Source of the DNA: Rhodanobacter denitrificans
GTDB lineage: Bacteria; Pseudomonadota; Gammaproteobacteria; Xanthomonadales; Rhodanobacteraceae
Length of the DNA: 64,000 nucleotides
Direction of reading: 5' to 3'
Assembly: GCF_003335105.1 (NCBI RefSeq)
Contig: NZ_QFWQ01000001.1
Span: 62,001 to 126,000 of the forward strand
Part shown: piece by piece, positions 18,134 through 30,356 of the stretch
Layout of the letters: every line of letters begins with the position of its first letter
Position numbering within the stretch: position 1 is the first letter of the stretch
The notes under the pieces: model-generated
What the model saw: the letters and a program-made list of their open reading frames with translations, nothing else
Databases searched by the model: none
What the model was told of the DNA's origin: nothing
Made by a program: the position numbers and the translations under genes

Positions 18134-19870
18134 TCAGGCGGCCTGGGGCTTGGCCGCATCCTCGCGATCCACGTGATGGGTGATCCACCACTGCTGGCCG
18201 AGGCCGACGATGCCGTTGACCGCGTAGTACAGGCACAGGCCGGCGGGGAAGAAGGCGAACATCACGGTGAACAGCAGCGGCATCACCTTCATCATCTTCG
18301 CCTGGGTCGGGTCCATGCCCGCAGCGACCGGGTTCAGCCACTGCGTGCCCAGCATCACCAGCGCGTAGATCACCGGCAGGATGTAGAACGGATCGGGCGC
18401 GCTCAGGTCGGGGATCCACAGGAACGGCGCGTGGCGCAGCTCCAGGCTGTACTCGAGCACGAAGAACAGGCCATAGAAGACGGGCAAGGTGATCAGCACC
18501 GGCAGGCAGCCGCCCATCGGGTTGACCTTCTCCTTCTTGTACAGCTCCATCATCGCCATCTGCATCTTCTGCTTGTCGTCGCCGTAGCGCTCCTTGAGCG
18601 CCTGCACGCGCGGCTGCAGCTTGCGCATGCGGGCGCTGGAGCGGTACTGCATGGCGGTGAGCTTCCAGCTCAGCCCCTTGATCAGCAGCACCAGCAGGAT
18701 GATCGCCACGCCCCAGTTCTTGGTGATGGCGTGGAACTGCGACAGCACCCAATGCATCGGCACGGCGATGATCTTGAACATGCCGTAGTCGATGGTGAGA
18801 TCCAGCCCCGGCGCGATCGCATCCAGCGTGCCCTGCACATTCGGACCCACATACAGGCGCGACTGGCTGGTCACGCTCTGCCCCGGCGCCACGCTGAGCG
18901 TGGGGCCGACGGTGCGGATCAGGTAGCGCGGGTGCGCGCTGTCCGGGTTGAGGGTCTGGGTGACGTAGTGTTCGGTCTGGTCGGCCGGCGGGATCCAGGC
19001 GGTGACGAAGTACAGCTTCAGCATCGCCGCCCAGCCGCCCTTGATCGAGGCGTTGAGCTGGTCCTTCGGTTCCGCGAAATTCTTGAACGGCAGCTTCTCG
19101 AACTTCTCGCCGGTGTACCAGGCCGCGCCCTGGAAACTGCGGGTCTCGGGGTTGGTGTAGTTCGACAGCCAGCTGCCGGCCTTCGGCGGCTCGACCCGCA
19201 GCAGTTGCTGGTAGGCATTGCCCTGCCACGTGGCAGCGGTGCCGTTGTCGATGCGCTGGCTCACGCCGATCACGTAGCTGCCACGCTTGAAGGTATAGGT
19301 CTTGGTGACCTTGAGGCCGGCGGCGTCCTGCCAGGTAAGGTCGACCTTCAGCTCATCCTGGCCGTCGGCCAGCGTGTAGGCGGTCTTCTCGGCATGGAAC
19401 AGCGCCTGGTGGTTCGGCTGGTCCGCCGGCGCGTTGTCGCTGCTGCTGACCAGGCCGTTCTGGGCCACCGCGTAGTGCGCGTCGTCGCTGGACAGCAGCA
19501 CGGTCGGCGGCGGATTCGGCGCCTTGTGCGTGCGTGGGGCCTGCGGGTAGGCCAGCAGGTCAGCGTGCACCAGGCTGCCGCCGCGGGTGTCCACGGCCAG
19601 CTTCAGTACGTCGGTGTCGATGGTGATCAGCTGCGCCGCGGCGGGTGCGGCGGCCGCCGTGTCGCCAGCGATCGTCGGCGCGGGCACGGAGCCCGACGCA
19701 GCGGCGGCCGGAATCGCACCGGGTACGCCGGCATCCGCGGAAGGCATGCCTGCCGTCGCGGTGCTGGCGACCGGGGTCGGCGGCGGTGCGTAATCCTTCT
19801 CCCAGGCCAGGAACAGGAAGTAGGCCACGGCCAGCAGGGCGAACAGGAGGAAGGTGCGCGTTTGATTCAT
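18134..19870 (-). CDS. yidC: Membrane protein insertase YidC
   Basis: A 578-residue inner-membrane insertase. The N-terminal signal anchor (residues about 5-22) is followed by a Pro/Ala/Gly-rich linker and a large periplasmic beta-domain (about residues 75-350). The conserved 60-kDa IMP domain with five membrane segments occupies about residues 360-555, with the basic cytoplasmic loop KLQPRVQALKERYGDDKQKM. Length matches gammaproteobacterial YidC. It is 64 bp after rnpA. The small gene yidD, often found between rnpA and yidC, is not there: the 64-bp gap cannot hold it. Confidence 0.97.
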   Translation of the reverse strand: MNQTRTFLLFALLAVAYFLFLAWEKDYAPPPTPVASTATAGMPSADAGVPGAIPAAAASGSVPAPTIAGDTAAAAPAAAQLITIDTDVLKLAVDTRGGSLVHADLLAYPQAPRTHKAPNPPPTVLLSSDDAHYAVAQNGLVSSSDNAPADQPNHQALFHAEKTAYTLADGQDELKVDLTWQDAAGLKVTKTYTFKRGSYVIGVSQRIDNGTAATWQGNAYQQLLRVEPPKAGSWLSNYTNPETRSFQGAAWYTGEKFEKLPFKNFAEPKDQLNASIKGGWAAMLKLYFVTAWIPPADQTEHYVTQTLNPDSAHPRYLIRTVGPTLSVAPGQSVTSQSRLYVGPNVQGTLDAIAPGLDLTIDYGMFKIIAVPMHWVLSQFHAITKNWGVAIILLVLLIKGLSWKLTAMQYRSSARMRKLQPRVQALKERYGDDKQKMQMAMMELYKKEKVNPMGGCLPVLITLPVFYGLFFVLEYSLELRHAPFLWIPDLSAPDPFYILPVIYALVMLGTQWLNPVAAGMDPTQAKMMKVMPLLFTVMFAFFPAGLCLYYAVNGIVGLGQQWWITHHVDREDAAKPQAA

Positions 19871-19934
19871 CGCGTAGCAGATCCGGGTAACGCCACGACA
19901 CTTGTCAACGCCGCGGAGACGGAAGGAATGGAGA

Positions 19935-20339
19935 TCAGCGTTCGATTGTGCGGGTGTCGCCGGCGGGCTTCAATGGTCCGGAGGTCGCAGCATGGTTCGC
20001 CAGCAGCTTCTTCCACAGGCCGTCGAGCTCGGCCAGCAGCTGAGGTCCCGGCACGCCGGCCGCCTGCTCGCGCGCCATCACCATCATGTCCACCGCCGGC
20101 AGATGGTGTCGCACCTGCCGGAACGACTCGCGCAGCAGCCGCTTGATCCGGTTGCGCTCGACCGCCCGCTTTGAGACGCGCTTGGAAATCGCCAGGCCGA
20201 GCCGGGCATGGCCGAGGTCGTTGTCGCGGTAGCGCATATGAAAACAGCGGCCGCCTGCGCGTCCGCTGCTGGTCCGCAAGGCGGCGAAGTCACCGGGCCG
20301 ACGCAACCGCGCTTCGCGCGGCAGACCGGCGGTGGACAT
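19935..20339 (-). CDS. rnpA: Ribonuclease P protein component
   Basis: A 134-residue basic protein that joins RNase P RNA in 5' processing of pre-tRNA. The RNR signature is clear: RLGLAISKRVSKRAVERNRI KRLLRESFR (about residues 47-75). The start at 20339 (MSTAGLPREARLRRPGDF) is preferred, giving the usual short N-terminus; an in-frame ATG at 20354 would add five residues. Lies 29 bp after rpmH, the conserved pairing. RNase P RNA itself is not in the window. Confidence 0.95.
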   Translation of the reverse strand: MSTAGLPREARLRRPGDFAALRTSSGRAGGRCFHMRYRDNDLGHARLGLAISKRVSKRAVERNRIKRLLRESFRQVRHHLPAVDMMVMAREQAAGVPGPQLLAELDGLWKKLLANHAATSGPLKPAGDTRTIER

Positions 20340-20368
20340 GGCACCCGTCCCCAATACTTGATCGGTAC

Positions 20369-20503
20369 TTACGGGATCAGGCGCTTGCGGCCCTTGGCGC
20401 GACGGGCGTTGAGGACTTTGCGACCGTCGGCGGTGGCCATACGGGCACGGAAACCGTGCGTGCGAGCGCGCTTGAGCTTGCTGGGCTGGAAGGTCCGCTT
20501 CAT
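20369..20503 (-). CDS. rpmH: 50S ribosomal protein L34
   Basis: A 44-residue, highly basic ribosomal protein. It opens [20 protein letters not shown] and ends KGRKRLIP, both typical for L34 of gammaproteobacteria. It is first in the rpmH-rnpA-yidC-mnmE group, transcribed away from dnaA. The gene is easy to miss because it is so short. Confidence 0.98.
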   Translation of the reverse strand: MKRTFQPSKLKRARTHGFRARMATADGRKVLNARRAKGRKRLIP

Positions 20504-20706
20504 GGCTTACTCCGAAGGGAATGTGGATAAAAAGGTTGGAAAGTATGTGGGGTAGCCGCCGCCGCTGTCAAATGGCGCCACCGGGCGGCCTGTGCACGTC
20601 CTGTGGATAGCGGTGTGGATATGTGGGCGGCGAGGGCGGTCGGGCTGCTGCTAGACTAGTCCGTCCCGTGCGCGCAAGCGCCCAAAAGCTGTGGCTGATT
20701 TTATCC
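20504..20706. promoter_or_regulatory. rpmH-dnaA divergent region with a DnaA-box cluster
   Basis: Contains one perfect DnaA box (TGTGGATAA, 20522-20530) next to the rpmH start and two near-perfect ones, TGTGGATAG (20602-20610) and TGTGGATAT (20614-20622). A weaker TTATCCATG at 20699-20707 overlaps the dnaA start codon. A TAGACT -10-like hexamer at 20652-20657 could serve dnaA, but no good -35 is seen. The layout fits DnaA-mediated autoregulation of dnaA and perhaps of rpmH. Confidence 0.75.
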
Positions 20707-22041
20707 ATGAGTGATCTGTGGCGGCGCTGCCTTGAGCGCCTCGAAGGCGAGCTGAGCGCCGAAGACCTGCACACCTGGCTGATGCCGCTGCAGGCGCGCG
20801 AGGATGCCGACGGCCTGCAGCTGTTCGCGCCGAACCCCTATACCCTGGACACCGTGCGCGAGCGCTACCTGGAACAGATCGGCAAGGTGCTGCAGCAGCT
20901 GGGCGGCAAGCCCTGCCCGGTGCGGCTGGAAGTCGGTTCGAGTTCGGCGCGACCGGTCCCCGCGGCCAAGCCGGCCGTTGCGCCAGCGCCCCGGGTTGCC
21001 AGCGCCCCGGCGCCGGCGTTCAGCCACAACCTGGACCCGCACTACACCTTCGAGACCTTCGTCGAGGGCAAGTCGAACCAGCTCGGCAAGGCCGCCGCGA
21101 TGCAGGTGGCGACCAACCCCGGCCGCGCCTACAACCCGTTGCTGCTGTACGGCGGCACCGGCCTGGGCAAGACCCACCTGATGCATGCCGCCGGCAACCT
21201 GATGCGCGAGCGCAATCCGGAGTGCAAGGTGCTGTACCTGCGTTCGGAGCAGTTCGTTGGCTCGATGATCGAGGCGCTGCGCGCCAAGAGCATGGACCAG
21301 TTCAAGCAGCGCTTCCGCTCGGTCGATGCGCTCTTGATCGACGACATCCAGTTCTTCGCCGGCAAGGACACCACGCAGGAGGAGTTCTTCCACACCTTCA
21401 ACGCGCTGTTCGAATCCAAGCAGCAGATCATCCTCACCTGCGACCGCTACCCGAAGGAAGTGGACAAGCTGGAGCCGCGGCTGAAATCGCGCCTCGGCTG
21501 GGGCCTGTCGGTGGCGATCGAGCCGCCGGATTTCGAGACGCGCGCGGCGATCCTGCTGGCCAAGGCGCACGACAAGGGCGTGGCGGTGGACGAGCACGTG
21601 GCGATGCTGCTGGCCAAGCGCATCCGCTCCAACGTGCGCGACCTCGAGGGCGCGCTGAACACGCTGGCGGCGCGGGCCAACTTCTACGGCAAGCCGATCA
21701 CCACCGATTTCGCCGAGGAAACCCTGCGCGACCTGCTGGCCACGCATGCGCAGGCGGTCACCATCCCGAACATCCAGAAGATCACCGCCGAGTACTTCAA
21801 CGTGCGCCTGCAGGATCTGCTGTCCAAGCGGCGCGTGCGTTCGCTGGCGCGGCCGCGGCAGATCGCGATGACCCTGTCCAAGGAACTCACCGAGCACAGC
21901 CTGCCGGAGATCGGCGAGGCGTTCGGCGGCCGCGACCACACCACCGTGATGCACGCCTGCAAGACGATCCGCAAATTTATCGAGACCGACGCGCGGATGC
22001 GCCAGGACTGGGAGCAGCTGATCCGCACGCTGACCGGCTGA
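20707..22041 (+). CDS. dnaA: Chromosomal replication initiator protein DnaA
   Basis: A 444-residue AAA+ initiator that binds DnaA boxes and unwinds oriC. Domain I is at residues about 1-80, followed by a Pro/Ala linker (domain II). The ATPase has Walker A GGTGLGKT at about residues 149-156 and Walker [10 protein letters not shown] near residue 211. The C-terminal helix-turn-helix DNA-binding domain carries the signature [12 protein letters not shown] near residue 413. The ATG at 20707 ([16 protein letters not shown]) gives the standard N-terminus; the upstream frame is open but not conserved. First gene of the dnaA-dnaN-recF-gyrB run. Confidence 0.98.
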   Translation: MSDLWRRCLERLEGELSAEDLHTWLMPLQAREDADGLQLFAPNPYTLDTVRERYLEQIGKVLQQLGGKPCPVRLEVGSSSARPVPAAKPAVAPAPRVASAPAPAFSHNLDPHYTFETFVEGKSNQLGKAAAMQVATNPGRAYNPLLLYGGTGLGKTHLMHAAGNLMRERNPECKVLYLRSEQFVGSMIEALRAKSMDQFKQRFRSVDALLIDDIQFFAGKDTTQEEFFHTFNALFESKQQIILTCDRYPKEVDKLEPRLKSRLGWGLSVAIEPPDFETRAAILLAKAHDKGVAVDEHVAMLLAKRIRSNVRDLEGALNTLAARANFYGKPITTDFAEETLRDLLATHAQAVTIPNIQKITAEYFNVRLQDLLSKRRVRSLARPRQIAMTLSKELTEHSLPEIGEAFGGRDHTTVMHACKTIRKFIETDARMRQDWEQLIRTLTG

Positions 22042-22288
22042 AACCGGTCGGCGCGCAAAGTTTATGGATAAGCGGGAGCCCAAGCTGTGGATAATGGGTG
22101 GATGGAATCGCGTCGAAAGTTATCCACAAACCGTCCACCGTCGGCCAGCTGTTCCAGACACACCTGTTTTATCGTTCAATTGTTTGATTGGCATACAAAA
22201 AATACGATATAAACCTTATCCACCGCGCCAACAACAACCACTAAACTTCTTTTAAAGACAGAACAGCAGGTATAGGGGAAGCACAGCC
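22042..22288. other. oriC: Probable chromosomal origin oriC (dnaA-dnaN gap)
   Basis: This 247-bp gap is far more AT-rich than the window. It has perfect DnaA boxes in opposite orientation, TGTGGATAA (22086-22094) and TTATCCACA (22120-22128). Single-mismatch boxes are TATGGATAA (22063-22071) and TTATCCACC (22216-22224). The AT-rich tracts at about 22167-22215 and 22231-22262 are candidates for the unwinding element. Its position between dnaA and dnaN is the usual origin site in related bacteria. The stretch also carries the dnaN promoter and an AGGGGA ribosome-binding site near 22273. Confidence 0.85.
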
Positions 22289-23389
22289 ATGCAATTCAGC
22301 ATCCAGAGAGAAGCCCTGCTCAAGCCGCTGCAGCAAGTCGTGGGCGTGGTGGAGCGCCGGCAGACCCTGCCCGTGCTGGCCAACCTGCTGGTCAAGGTAG
22401 GCCACGGCCGTCTGTCGCTCACCGGTACCGACCTCGAAGTGGAGATGGTGGCGACCGCGGAAGTCGAGAAACCGGCCGATGGCGAGATCACCATTCCCGC
22501 GCGCAAGCTGTTCGACATCGTGCGCGCGCTGCCTGATGGCGTGCGGATCGACCTCAAGCTCAATGGCGACCGCGTGGCGCTCAGCGCCGGGCGCAGCCGC
22601 TTCACCTTGACTACCCTGCCGGCGGCCGAGTTTCCCACCATCGACGAAATCGAGCTGGTGGAAAAGGTGAGCTTGCCGGAGGAAGTGTTGCGCGACCTGA
22701 TGGAGCGTACGGCCTTCGCGATGGCGAACCAGGACGTCCGCTACTACTTGAACGGCATGTTGCTGGACCTGCAGGAACATACCCTGCGCTGCGTGGCCAC
22801 CGACGGGCATCGCCTGGCGATGAAGGAAACCGGGCTGCAGAGTTCCGTAAGTACCCGCCGGCAGATCATCATTCCGCGCAAGGGCGTCAACGAACTGGTC
22901 GGTTTGCTGGAATCCGGCGACGGTGAGGTCGAGCTGGAGTTCGGTCGCAACCACCTGCGTGTACGCCGCGGCGACGTGGTGTTCACCTCCAAATTGATCG
23001 ATGGCCGGTTCCCGGATTACGAGGCGGTGATTCCGCTGGGCGCGGACAAGACCGCCACGCTCGATCGCGAGGTACTGCGCGGTGCACTACAACGGGCCGC
23101 GATCCTGTCCAACGAGAAGTACCGCGGCGTGCGGCTGGAACTCTCGCCGGGCAAGCTGCGCATCGTGGCGCACAATCCGGAGCAGGAAGAGGCGGTGGAA
23201 GAGGTCGAGGCCGATACCCATGTGTCCGACCTCGCGGTGGGTTTCAACGTGGGCTACCTGCTCGATGCGCTGTCCGCGTTGCGTGGTGACCAGGCCCGGC
23301 TCAGCCTGCGCGACGCACAGTCGAGCTGTCTGGTGCAGGAGCACGACAACGAGCACGCCCGCCACGTGATCATGCCGCTGCGGCTCTGA
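22289..23389 (+). CDS. dnaN: DNA polymerase III beta subunit (sliding clamp)
   Basis: A 366-residue clamp that encircles DNA and tethers replicative polymerase. It shows the three-domain beta-clamp pattern: MQFSIQREALLKPLQQVVGV at the start, a middle domain containing RYYLNGMLLDL, and the C-terminal VIMPLRL that forms part of the peptide-binding pocket. Length equals the family norm. Follows oriC directly. Confidence 0.98.
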   Translation: MQFSIQREALLKPLQQVVGVVERRQTLPVLANLLVKVGHGRLSLTGTDLEVEMVATAEVEKPADGEITIPARKLFDIVRALPDGVRIDLKLNGDRVALSAGRSRFTLTTLPAAEFPTIDEIELVEKVSLPEEVLRDLMERTAFAMANQDVRYYLNGMLLDLQEHTLRCVATDGHRLAMKETGLQSSVSTRRQIIIPRKGVNELVGLLESGDGEVELEFGRNHLRVRRGDVVFTSKLIDGRFPDYEAVIPLGADKTATLDREVLRGALQRAAILSNEKYRGVRLELSPGKLRIVAHNPEQEEAVEEVEADTHVSDLAVGFNVGYLLDALSALRGDQARLSLRDAQSSCLVQEHDNEHARHVIMPLRL

Positions 23390-23485
23390 CGCCCACCGCA
23401 TGGCCTGCATATCGGGCGGTAGGCAAGGGCAACGCCGGGGCGTCCGCGAGGAACCCCGGCGTTGCCGTTTACGGGAACTCCGCCG

Positions 23486-24565
23486 ATGAGGCTGGAGCAG
23501 TTGCGGGTGCGCGGGTTGCGTTGCCTGGGCGACATCAGCGTGGAACTGGATCCGGCGCTCAACGTATTTACGGGCGCCAACGGCGCCGGCAAGACCAGCG
23601 TGCTGGAAGCGGTGTTCCTGCTCTCACATGCCCGCTCGTTCCGCAGCGGCGCAAAAGAGGCGTTGCTGCAGCGGGGCGCCTCGCAGCTGGCGATTTTCGC
23701 CGAGCTGCATCACGTCGACGGACGAACCGGCCGGGTAGGCCTGGGCCGCGATGGCGTGCGCTGGGAAGCCAGGCTGGATGGCGCGAACGTGGCGATAGGC
23801 CAGCTGGTCCGCGAGTGCGCGGTGGTCTGCTTCGAGCCGGGGTCGCATGCGCTGATCGCCGGTGCCGCGGAGGAACGCCGCCGCTACCTGGACTGGGGCG
23901 TGTTCCACGTGGAACATGAATTCCTGATCTGCTGGCGCCGCCATCAGCGGGCGCTCAAGCAACGCAACAGCCTGCTGCGTTCCGCCACGCCGACCGATGA
24001 TGCCTTGTTCGCGCCGTGGGAGGCCGAATTGGCCCAGTCCGCGCTGCAGATCGACCAGCAACGCCGCGCCTACCTGGATCTGCTGCGACCGAAGCTGCTG
24101 ACCAGCGTCGGCGGCCTGTTGCCGGAGTTGGGGGCGCTCGAGCTGCGTTATCGGCGGGGCTGGCCGGAGGATCAGGAGCTGGGTCGCCAGCTGCGCGAGC
24201 AGAGGGGCAGGGACCTGGCCCGCGGGCATACCACGCTCGGCGCGCACCGGGCCGACTGGTCGATCGTCTTTGAGCACGCGCCGCTGCGCGAGCACCTGTC
24301 CCGCGGTCAGGAAAAACTCACGGCGCTGGCCTGCATGCTGGCCCAGGCCGAGCTGTATGCCGAACACCGCGGCGAGTGGCCGATCGTTTGCCTGGACGAC
24401 CTCGCCTCCGAGCTGGACCGGGCGCATCAGGCCGCGGTGGTTGCCCAGCTGGCGGCGGTCCAGGCGCAGGTCCTGCTGACCGGGACGGAGCTGCCGCAGG
24501 CTTTACAGGGACGGCCGGCTCGCGTGTTCCACGTGGAACAAGGCGAGCTGACGCGCCTGCTATAA
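23486..24565 (+). CDS. recF: DNA replication and repair protein RecF
   Basis: A 359-residue SMC-like ATPase that helps load RecA at gaps, with RecO and RecR. Walker A GANGAGKT is at residues 30-37; the ABC signature (SRGQEKL) and Walker B region (IVCLDDLASELD) follow in the C-terminal third. I used the ATG at 23486 (MRLEQLRVRGLRCLGDI); an upstream ATG at 23462 adds eight poorly conserved residues. The coding sequence contains two perfect parS palindromes that encode VFHVEH (residues 139-144) and VFHVEQ (347-352). Confidence 0.96.
   Translation: MRLEQLRVRGLRCLGDISVELDPALNVFTGANGAGKTSVLEAVFLLSHARSFRSGAKEALLQRGASQLAIFAELHHVDGRTGRVGLGRDGVRWEARLDGANVAIGQLVRECAVVCFEPGSHALIAGAAEERRRYLDWGVFHVEHEFLICWRRHQRALKQRNSLLRSATPTDDALFAPWEAELAQSALQIDQQRRAYLDLLRPKLLTSVGGLLPELGALELRYRRGWPEDQELGRQLREQRGRDLARGHTTLGAHRADWSIVFEHAPLREHLSRGQEKLTALACMLAQAELYAEHRGEWPIVCLDDLASELDRAHQAAVVAQLAAVQAQVLLTGTELPQALQGRPARVFHVEQGELTRLL
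23901..23916. other. parS: parS site 1 (inside recF)
   Basis: TGTTCCACGTGGAACA is a perfect 16-bp palindrome identical to the ParB-binding form known from pseudomonads. It lies in recF codons for residues 139-144, about 1.7 kb from the proposed oriC. Confidence 0.88.
24525..24540. other. parS: parS site 2 (inside recF)
   Basis: A second exact copy of TGTTCCACGTGGAACA, 624 bp downstream of the first and near the recF 3' end (residues 347-352). No parA or parB gene of the chromosomal type is in the window. Confidence 0.88.
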
Positions 24566-24597
24566 TCAGCGGGTTGCATCTCCCTCAGAGGGCATAA

Positions 24598-27093
<2,496 letters not shown>

Positions 27094-27349
27094 ATCCTGG
27101 CGCCGGCGCGACGTTTTCCGACGCGTCCGGTATCGGGCTGGCTGCTCCAGCGGAATCAGCGAGCCGGCACCCGGCCGGGACGTCCGACGAAACACAAAAT
27201 AATCGACACGCCGGCCGGGAAGACCGCCAAGTAATTGATTTTTAACAAACTTTGATGCGGCACTGCAACTTGTTATCCCCGCCCGGGTCGGGGTACGCTT
27301 CGCAATCCCCCGCGTCGTTACGACACGCCCAGACATTACGAGGATCACC

Positions 27350-28639
27350 ATGAAGCATGCCCGAGGGTTAACCATGCTGGCCGGCGTTGCGCTGTTGCTG
27401 GGCGTGGCCAGCAGCCCGGCGCTGGCGCGCAAGAGCGACGACGCCAAACCCAAGAAGGAAGTGCTGTATCCGAACGCGACCCGCGTCGAGCCGAAGCTCG
27501 ACCTGACCAGCGAGAAGGACCAGAAGAACCTCAACGAGGGCCTGGACGCGGTCAACGCGGGCGACAAGGCCAAGGCCGAGAAGGTCCTGCAGCCGATCAT
27601 CGACGGCAGCAAGAGCAAGTACGCCCAGGCGCTCGCCTTGCAGGGCATGGCCAGCCTCCATTACAACGACGGCGACATCAAGGGTGCGATCGCCTCGCTG
27701 CAGCGCTCGCTGGCGCTCGGCGTGATGCCGAACGACACCTACTTCCAGCTGATGTACATGCTGGCGCAGTTCCAGATGGCCGACGAGCAGTACCAGCCTG
27801 CGCTGGACACGATCGCCAAGTGGCGCGCCGAGGGGAAGAAGGAAACCGCCGACTCCTACGCGCTCGAGGGCAACGCCGACTATCGCCTCAACAAGTATCC
27901 CGAGGCGATCGCCGCGATCAACAAGGCCAAGTCACTGACCGACAAGCCGCAGCCGACCTGGGACCAGATCCTGATGGCCAGCTACTCCGAGTCCGGCCAG
28001 AACGACAAGGCTGCCGCGCTGGCGCAGAGCCAGCTCAACACCAATCCTGATGACCCGAACGCGCTCAACAACGCGGTGGCGGTGCTGACCCAGGCGCAGA
28101 AGTATCCGCAGGCGATCCAGATGCTGGAGAGCGCCCGCGCTGCCGGCAAGCTCACCAAGGACACGCAATACGTGAACCTGGCCAAGCTGTACCTGATCAC
28201 CGGCCAGGACAGTTCCGACCCGGCGCCGAACGCGACCAAGGCCGGCCAGGTGCTCGAGGACGGCATCAGCAAGGGCGTGGTCAAGACCGACGCGGATACC
28301 TACGTGCTGCTTGGCCAGTCGGCCGAACTGGCCAACAACACCGGCAAGGCGATCGACTACTACAACAAGGCCGAGCCGACCGCCACCGACGGTGAGCCCG
28401 CGCTGCGCAGCGGGCGCCTGCTGCTGAGCGAGAACAAGTACAGCCAGGCCAGGACCCTGATCCAGAAGGGCATAGACAAGGGCGTCAAGCACAAGGGCAC
28501 GGCCTACATGCTGTTGGCCGAGGCCGAGCGCGGGCTGAAGAACAAGCCGGGCGCGATCGATGCCATGAAGAAAGCAGCCCAGGATCCCGAGACGGCCGCG
28601 AAGGCCAAGGCATGGCTGCAGAAGAGCGGCGCAGGCTGA
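27350..28639 (+). CDS. Periplasmic TPR-repeat protein linked to the TonB cluster
   Basis: A 429-residue protein with a signal peptide (residues 1-26, ending SPALA-R) and a series of tetratricopeptide repeats from about residue 60 to the end, rich in Ala, Lys and Asp. It is exported and probably periplasmic. It precedes tonB by 217 bp; TPR proteins occur beside tonB-exbB-exbD sets in several gammaproteobacteria, where they may modulate TonB-dependent transport. The 256-bp gap upstream (27094-27349) is AT-rich around 27220-27260 and has a GAGGA ribosome-binding site. Confidence 0.8.
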   Translation: MKHARGLTMLAGVALLLGVASSPALARKSDDAKPKKEVLYPNATRVEPKLDLTSEKDQKNLNEGLDAVNAGDKAKAEKVLQPIIDGSKSKYAQALALQGMASLHYNDGDIKGAIASLQRSLALGVMPNDTYFQLMYMLAQFQMADEQYQPALDTIAKWRAEGKKETADSYALEGNADYRLNKYPEAIAAINKAKSLTDKPQPTWDQILMASYSESGQNDKAAALAQSQLNTNPDDPNALNNAVAVLTQAQKYPQAIQMLESARAAGKLTKDTQYVNLAKLYLITGQDSSDPAPNATKAGQVLEDGISKGVVKTDADTYVLLGQSAELANNTGKAIDYYNKAEPTATDGEPALRSGRLLLSENKYSQARTLIQKGIDKGVKHKGTAYMLLAEAERGLKNKPGAIDAMKKAAQDPETAAKAKAWLQKSGAG

Positions 28640-28856
28640 TCCGCAACGCCGTAGCAGGCGCCGCGGTGCGGATGGACGTCCATATTTCTGCCACCGCGGT
28701 GCTATACAAATGCCATGCTCTGTTGTACCGTTGAAAACCTTTCCCTGCGTATCCCCAGCGGCTAGTTCTTTCCGGGTTCCGTCCACGTATCGGACGGTTT
28801 CGGGTCAAGCCCTGCGGCAACGTTCTCTTCCGTTGATCAGCTTCAGACAGTGACAG

Positions 28857-29516
<660 letters not shown>

Positions 29517-29571
29517 CCGGGTTCGCCCGGTTACGGTTACAGTTCACGCTTGACTTCCCTAGGGTAGCGTT

Positions 29572-30345
29572 ATGTTCCTACAGACTCCTGATACGACCGG
29601 TGCCGCACAGGCGATGGGTGGCAACACCAATGCCGAAGCCATGAAGCAGATGGGCTTCGACAACCTGATCCAGAACTTCGACTGGCTAGGCTGGGTGGTC
29701 TTCGTGACCCTGGTCGCGATGTCGTTCCTGTCGTGGTACTTCATCATTGCCAACGGCATCCGCAATGCCACCGTGAAGGCCCGCGCCGACAAGGTCATCA
29801 ACGGCTTCTGGGGCAATGGCTCCACCCAGGACGCGATCCGCGAACTGGAAGCCCAGCCGCGCAGCGAGCCGTTCTCCAAGATCGCGCTCGATGCCGCATC
29901 GGCGGTCGCCCACCATCAGCAGGCCACCTCGGCGGCAGGCACCACCGGCCGTCTGGCCGAGTCGCTGAGCCGTTCGGAGTTCATCGACCGCGCCCTGCGC
30001 CAGGCCGTGGCCCGCGAGAGCCTGCGCCTGGAAGGCGGCATGACCCTGCTCGCCACGGTGGGTTCGGCGGCGCCGTTCGTCGGTCTGCTCGGTACCGTGT
30101 GGGGCATCTACCACGCCCTGATCCGCATCGCCGCTTCCGGCAACGCGTCGATGAACGCGGTGGCCGGCCCGGTCGGCGAGGCGCTGATCATGACCGCGTT
30201 CGGTCTGTTCGCGGCTATCCCGGCGCTGTTCGCCTACAACTTCTTCAGCCGTTCGAACCGCGTGGTCTATGCCCGCTTCGACGAATTCGCGCACGACCTG
30301 CACGACTTCTTCGCCACCGGTTCGCGCGTCGAAAGCCAGAAGTGA
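29572..30345 (+). CDS. exbB: Biopolymer transport protein ExbB (MotA/TolQ/ExbB family)
   Basis: A 257-residue inner-membrane proton channel subunit working with ExbD and TonB. Three membrane helices are visible: one near residues 37-58 and two near residues 160-185 and 200-225 (VGSAAPFVGLLGTVWGIYHAL; GEALIMTAFGLFAAIPALFAYNFF). A long cytoplasmic loop lies between the first and second helices, as in TolQ/ExbB. The ATG at 29572 follows tonB closely; the first exbD gene starts 12 bp after the stop. Confidence 0.95.
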   Translation: MFLQTPDTTGAAQAMGGNTNAEAMKQMGFDNLIQNFDWLGWVVFVTLVAMSFLSWYFIIANGIRNATVKARADKVINGFWGNGSTQDAIRELEAQPRSEPFSKIALDAASAVAHHQQATSAAGTTGRLAESLSRSEFIDRALRQAVARESLRLEGGMTLLATVGSAAPFVGLLGTVWGIYHALIRIAASGNASMNAVAGPVGEALIMTAFGLFAAIPALFAYNFFSRSNRVVYARFDEFAHDLHDFFATGSRVESQK

Positions 30346-30356
30346 GGGATTGACCC

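Noticed and set aside
19227-19242. CTGCCACGTGGCAGCG-type palindrome inside yidC as a third parS
   Set aside because: Only the central CCACGTGG matches; the outer TGTT/AACA arms needed for ParB binding are missing.
22064-22255. 63-codon frame in the dnaA-dnaN gap
   Set aside because: It covers the AT-rich region with DnaA boxes, and its sequence is not protein-like. It is a chance frame across oriC.
28640-28856. Fur-box search in the region before tonB
   Set aside because: No recognisable 19-bp Fur-type inverted repeat was seen, so iron regulation is not claimed from sequence.
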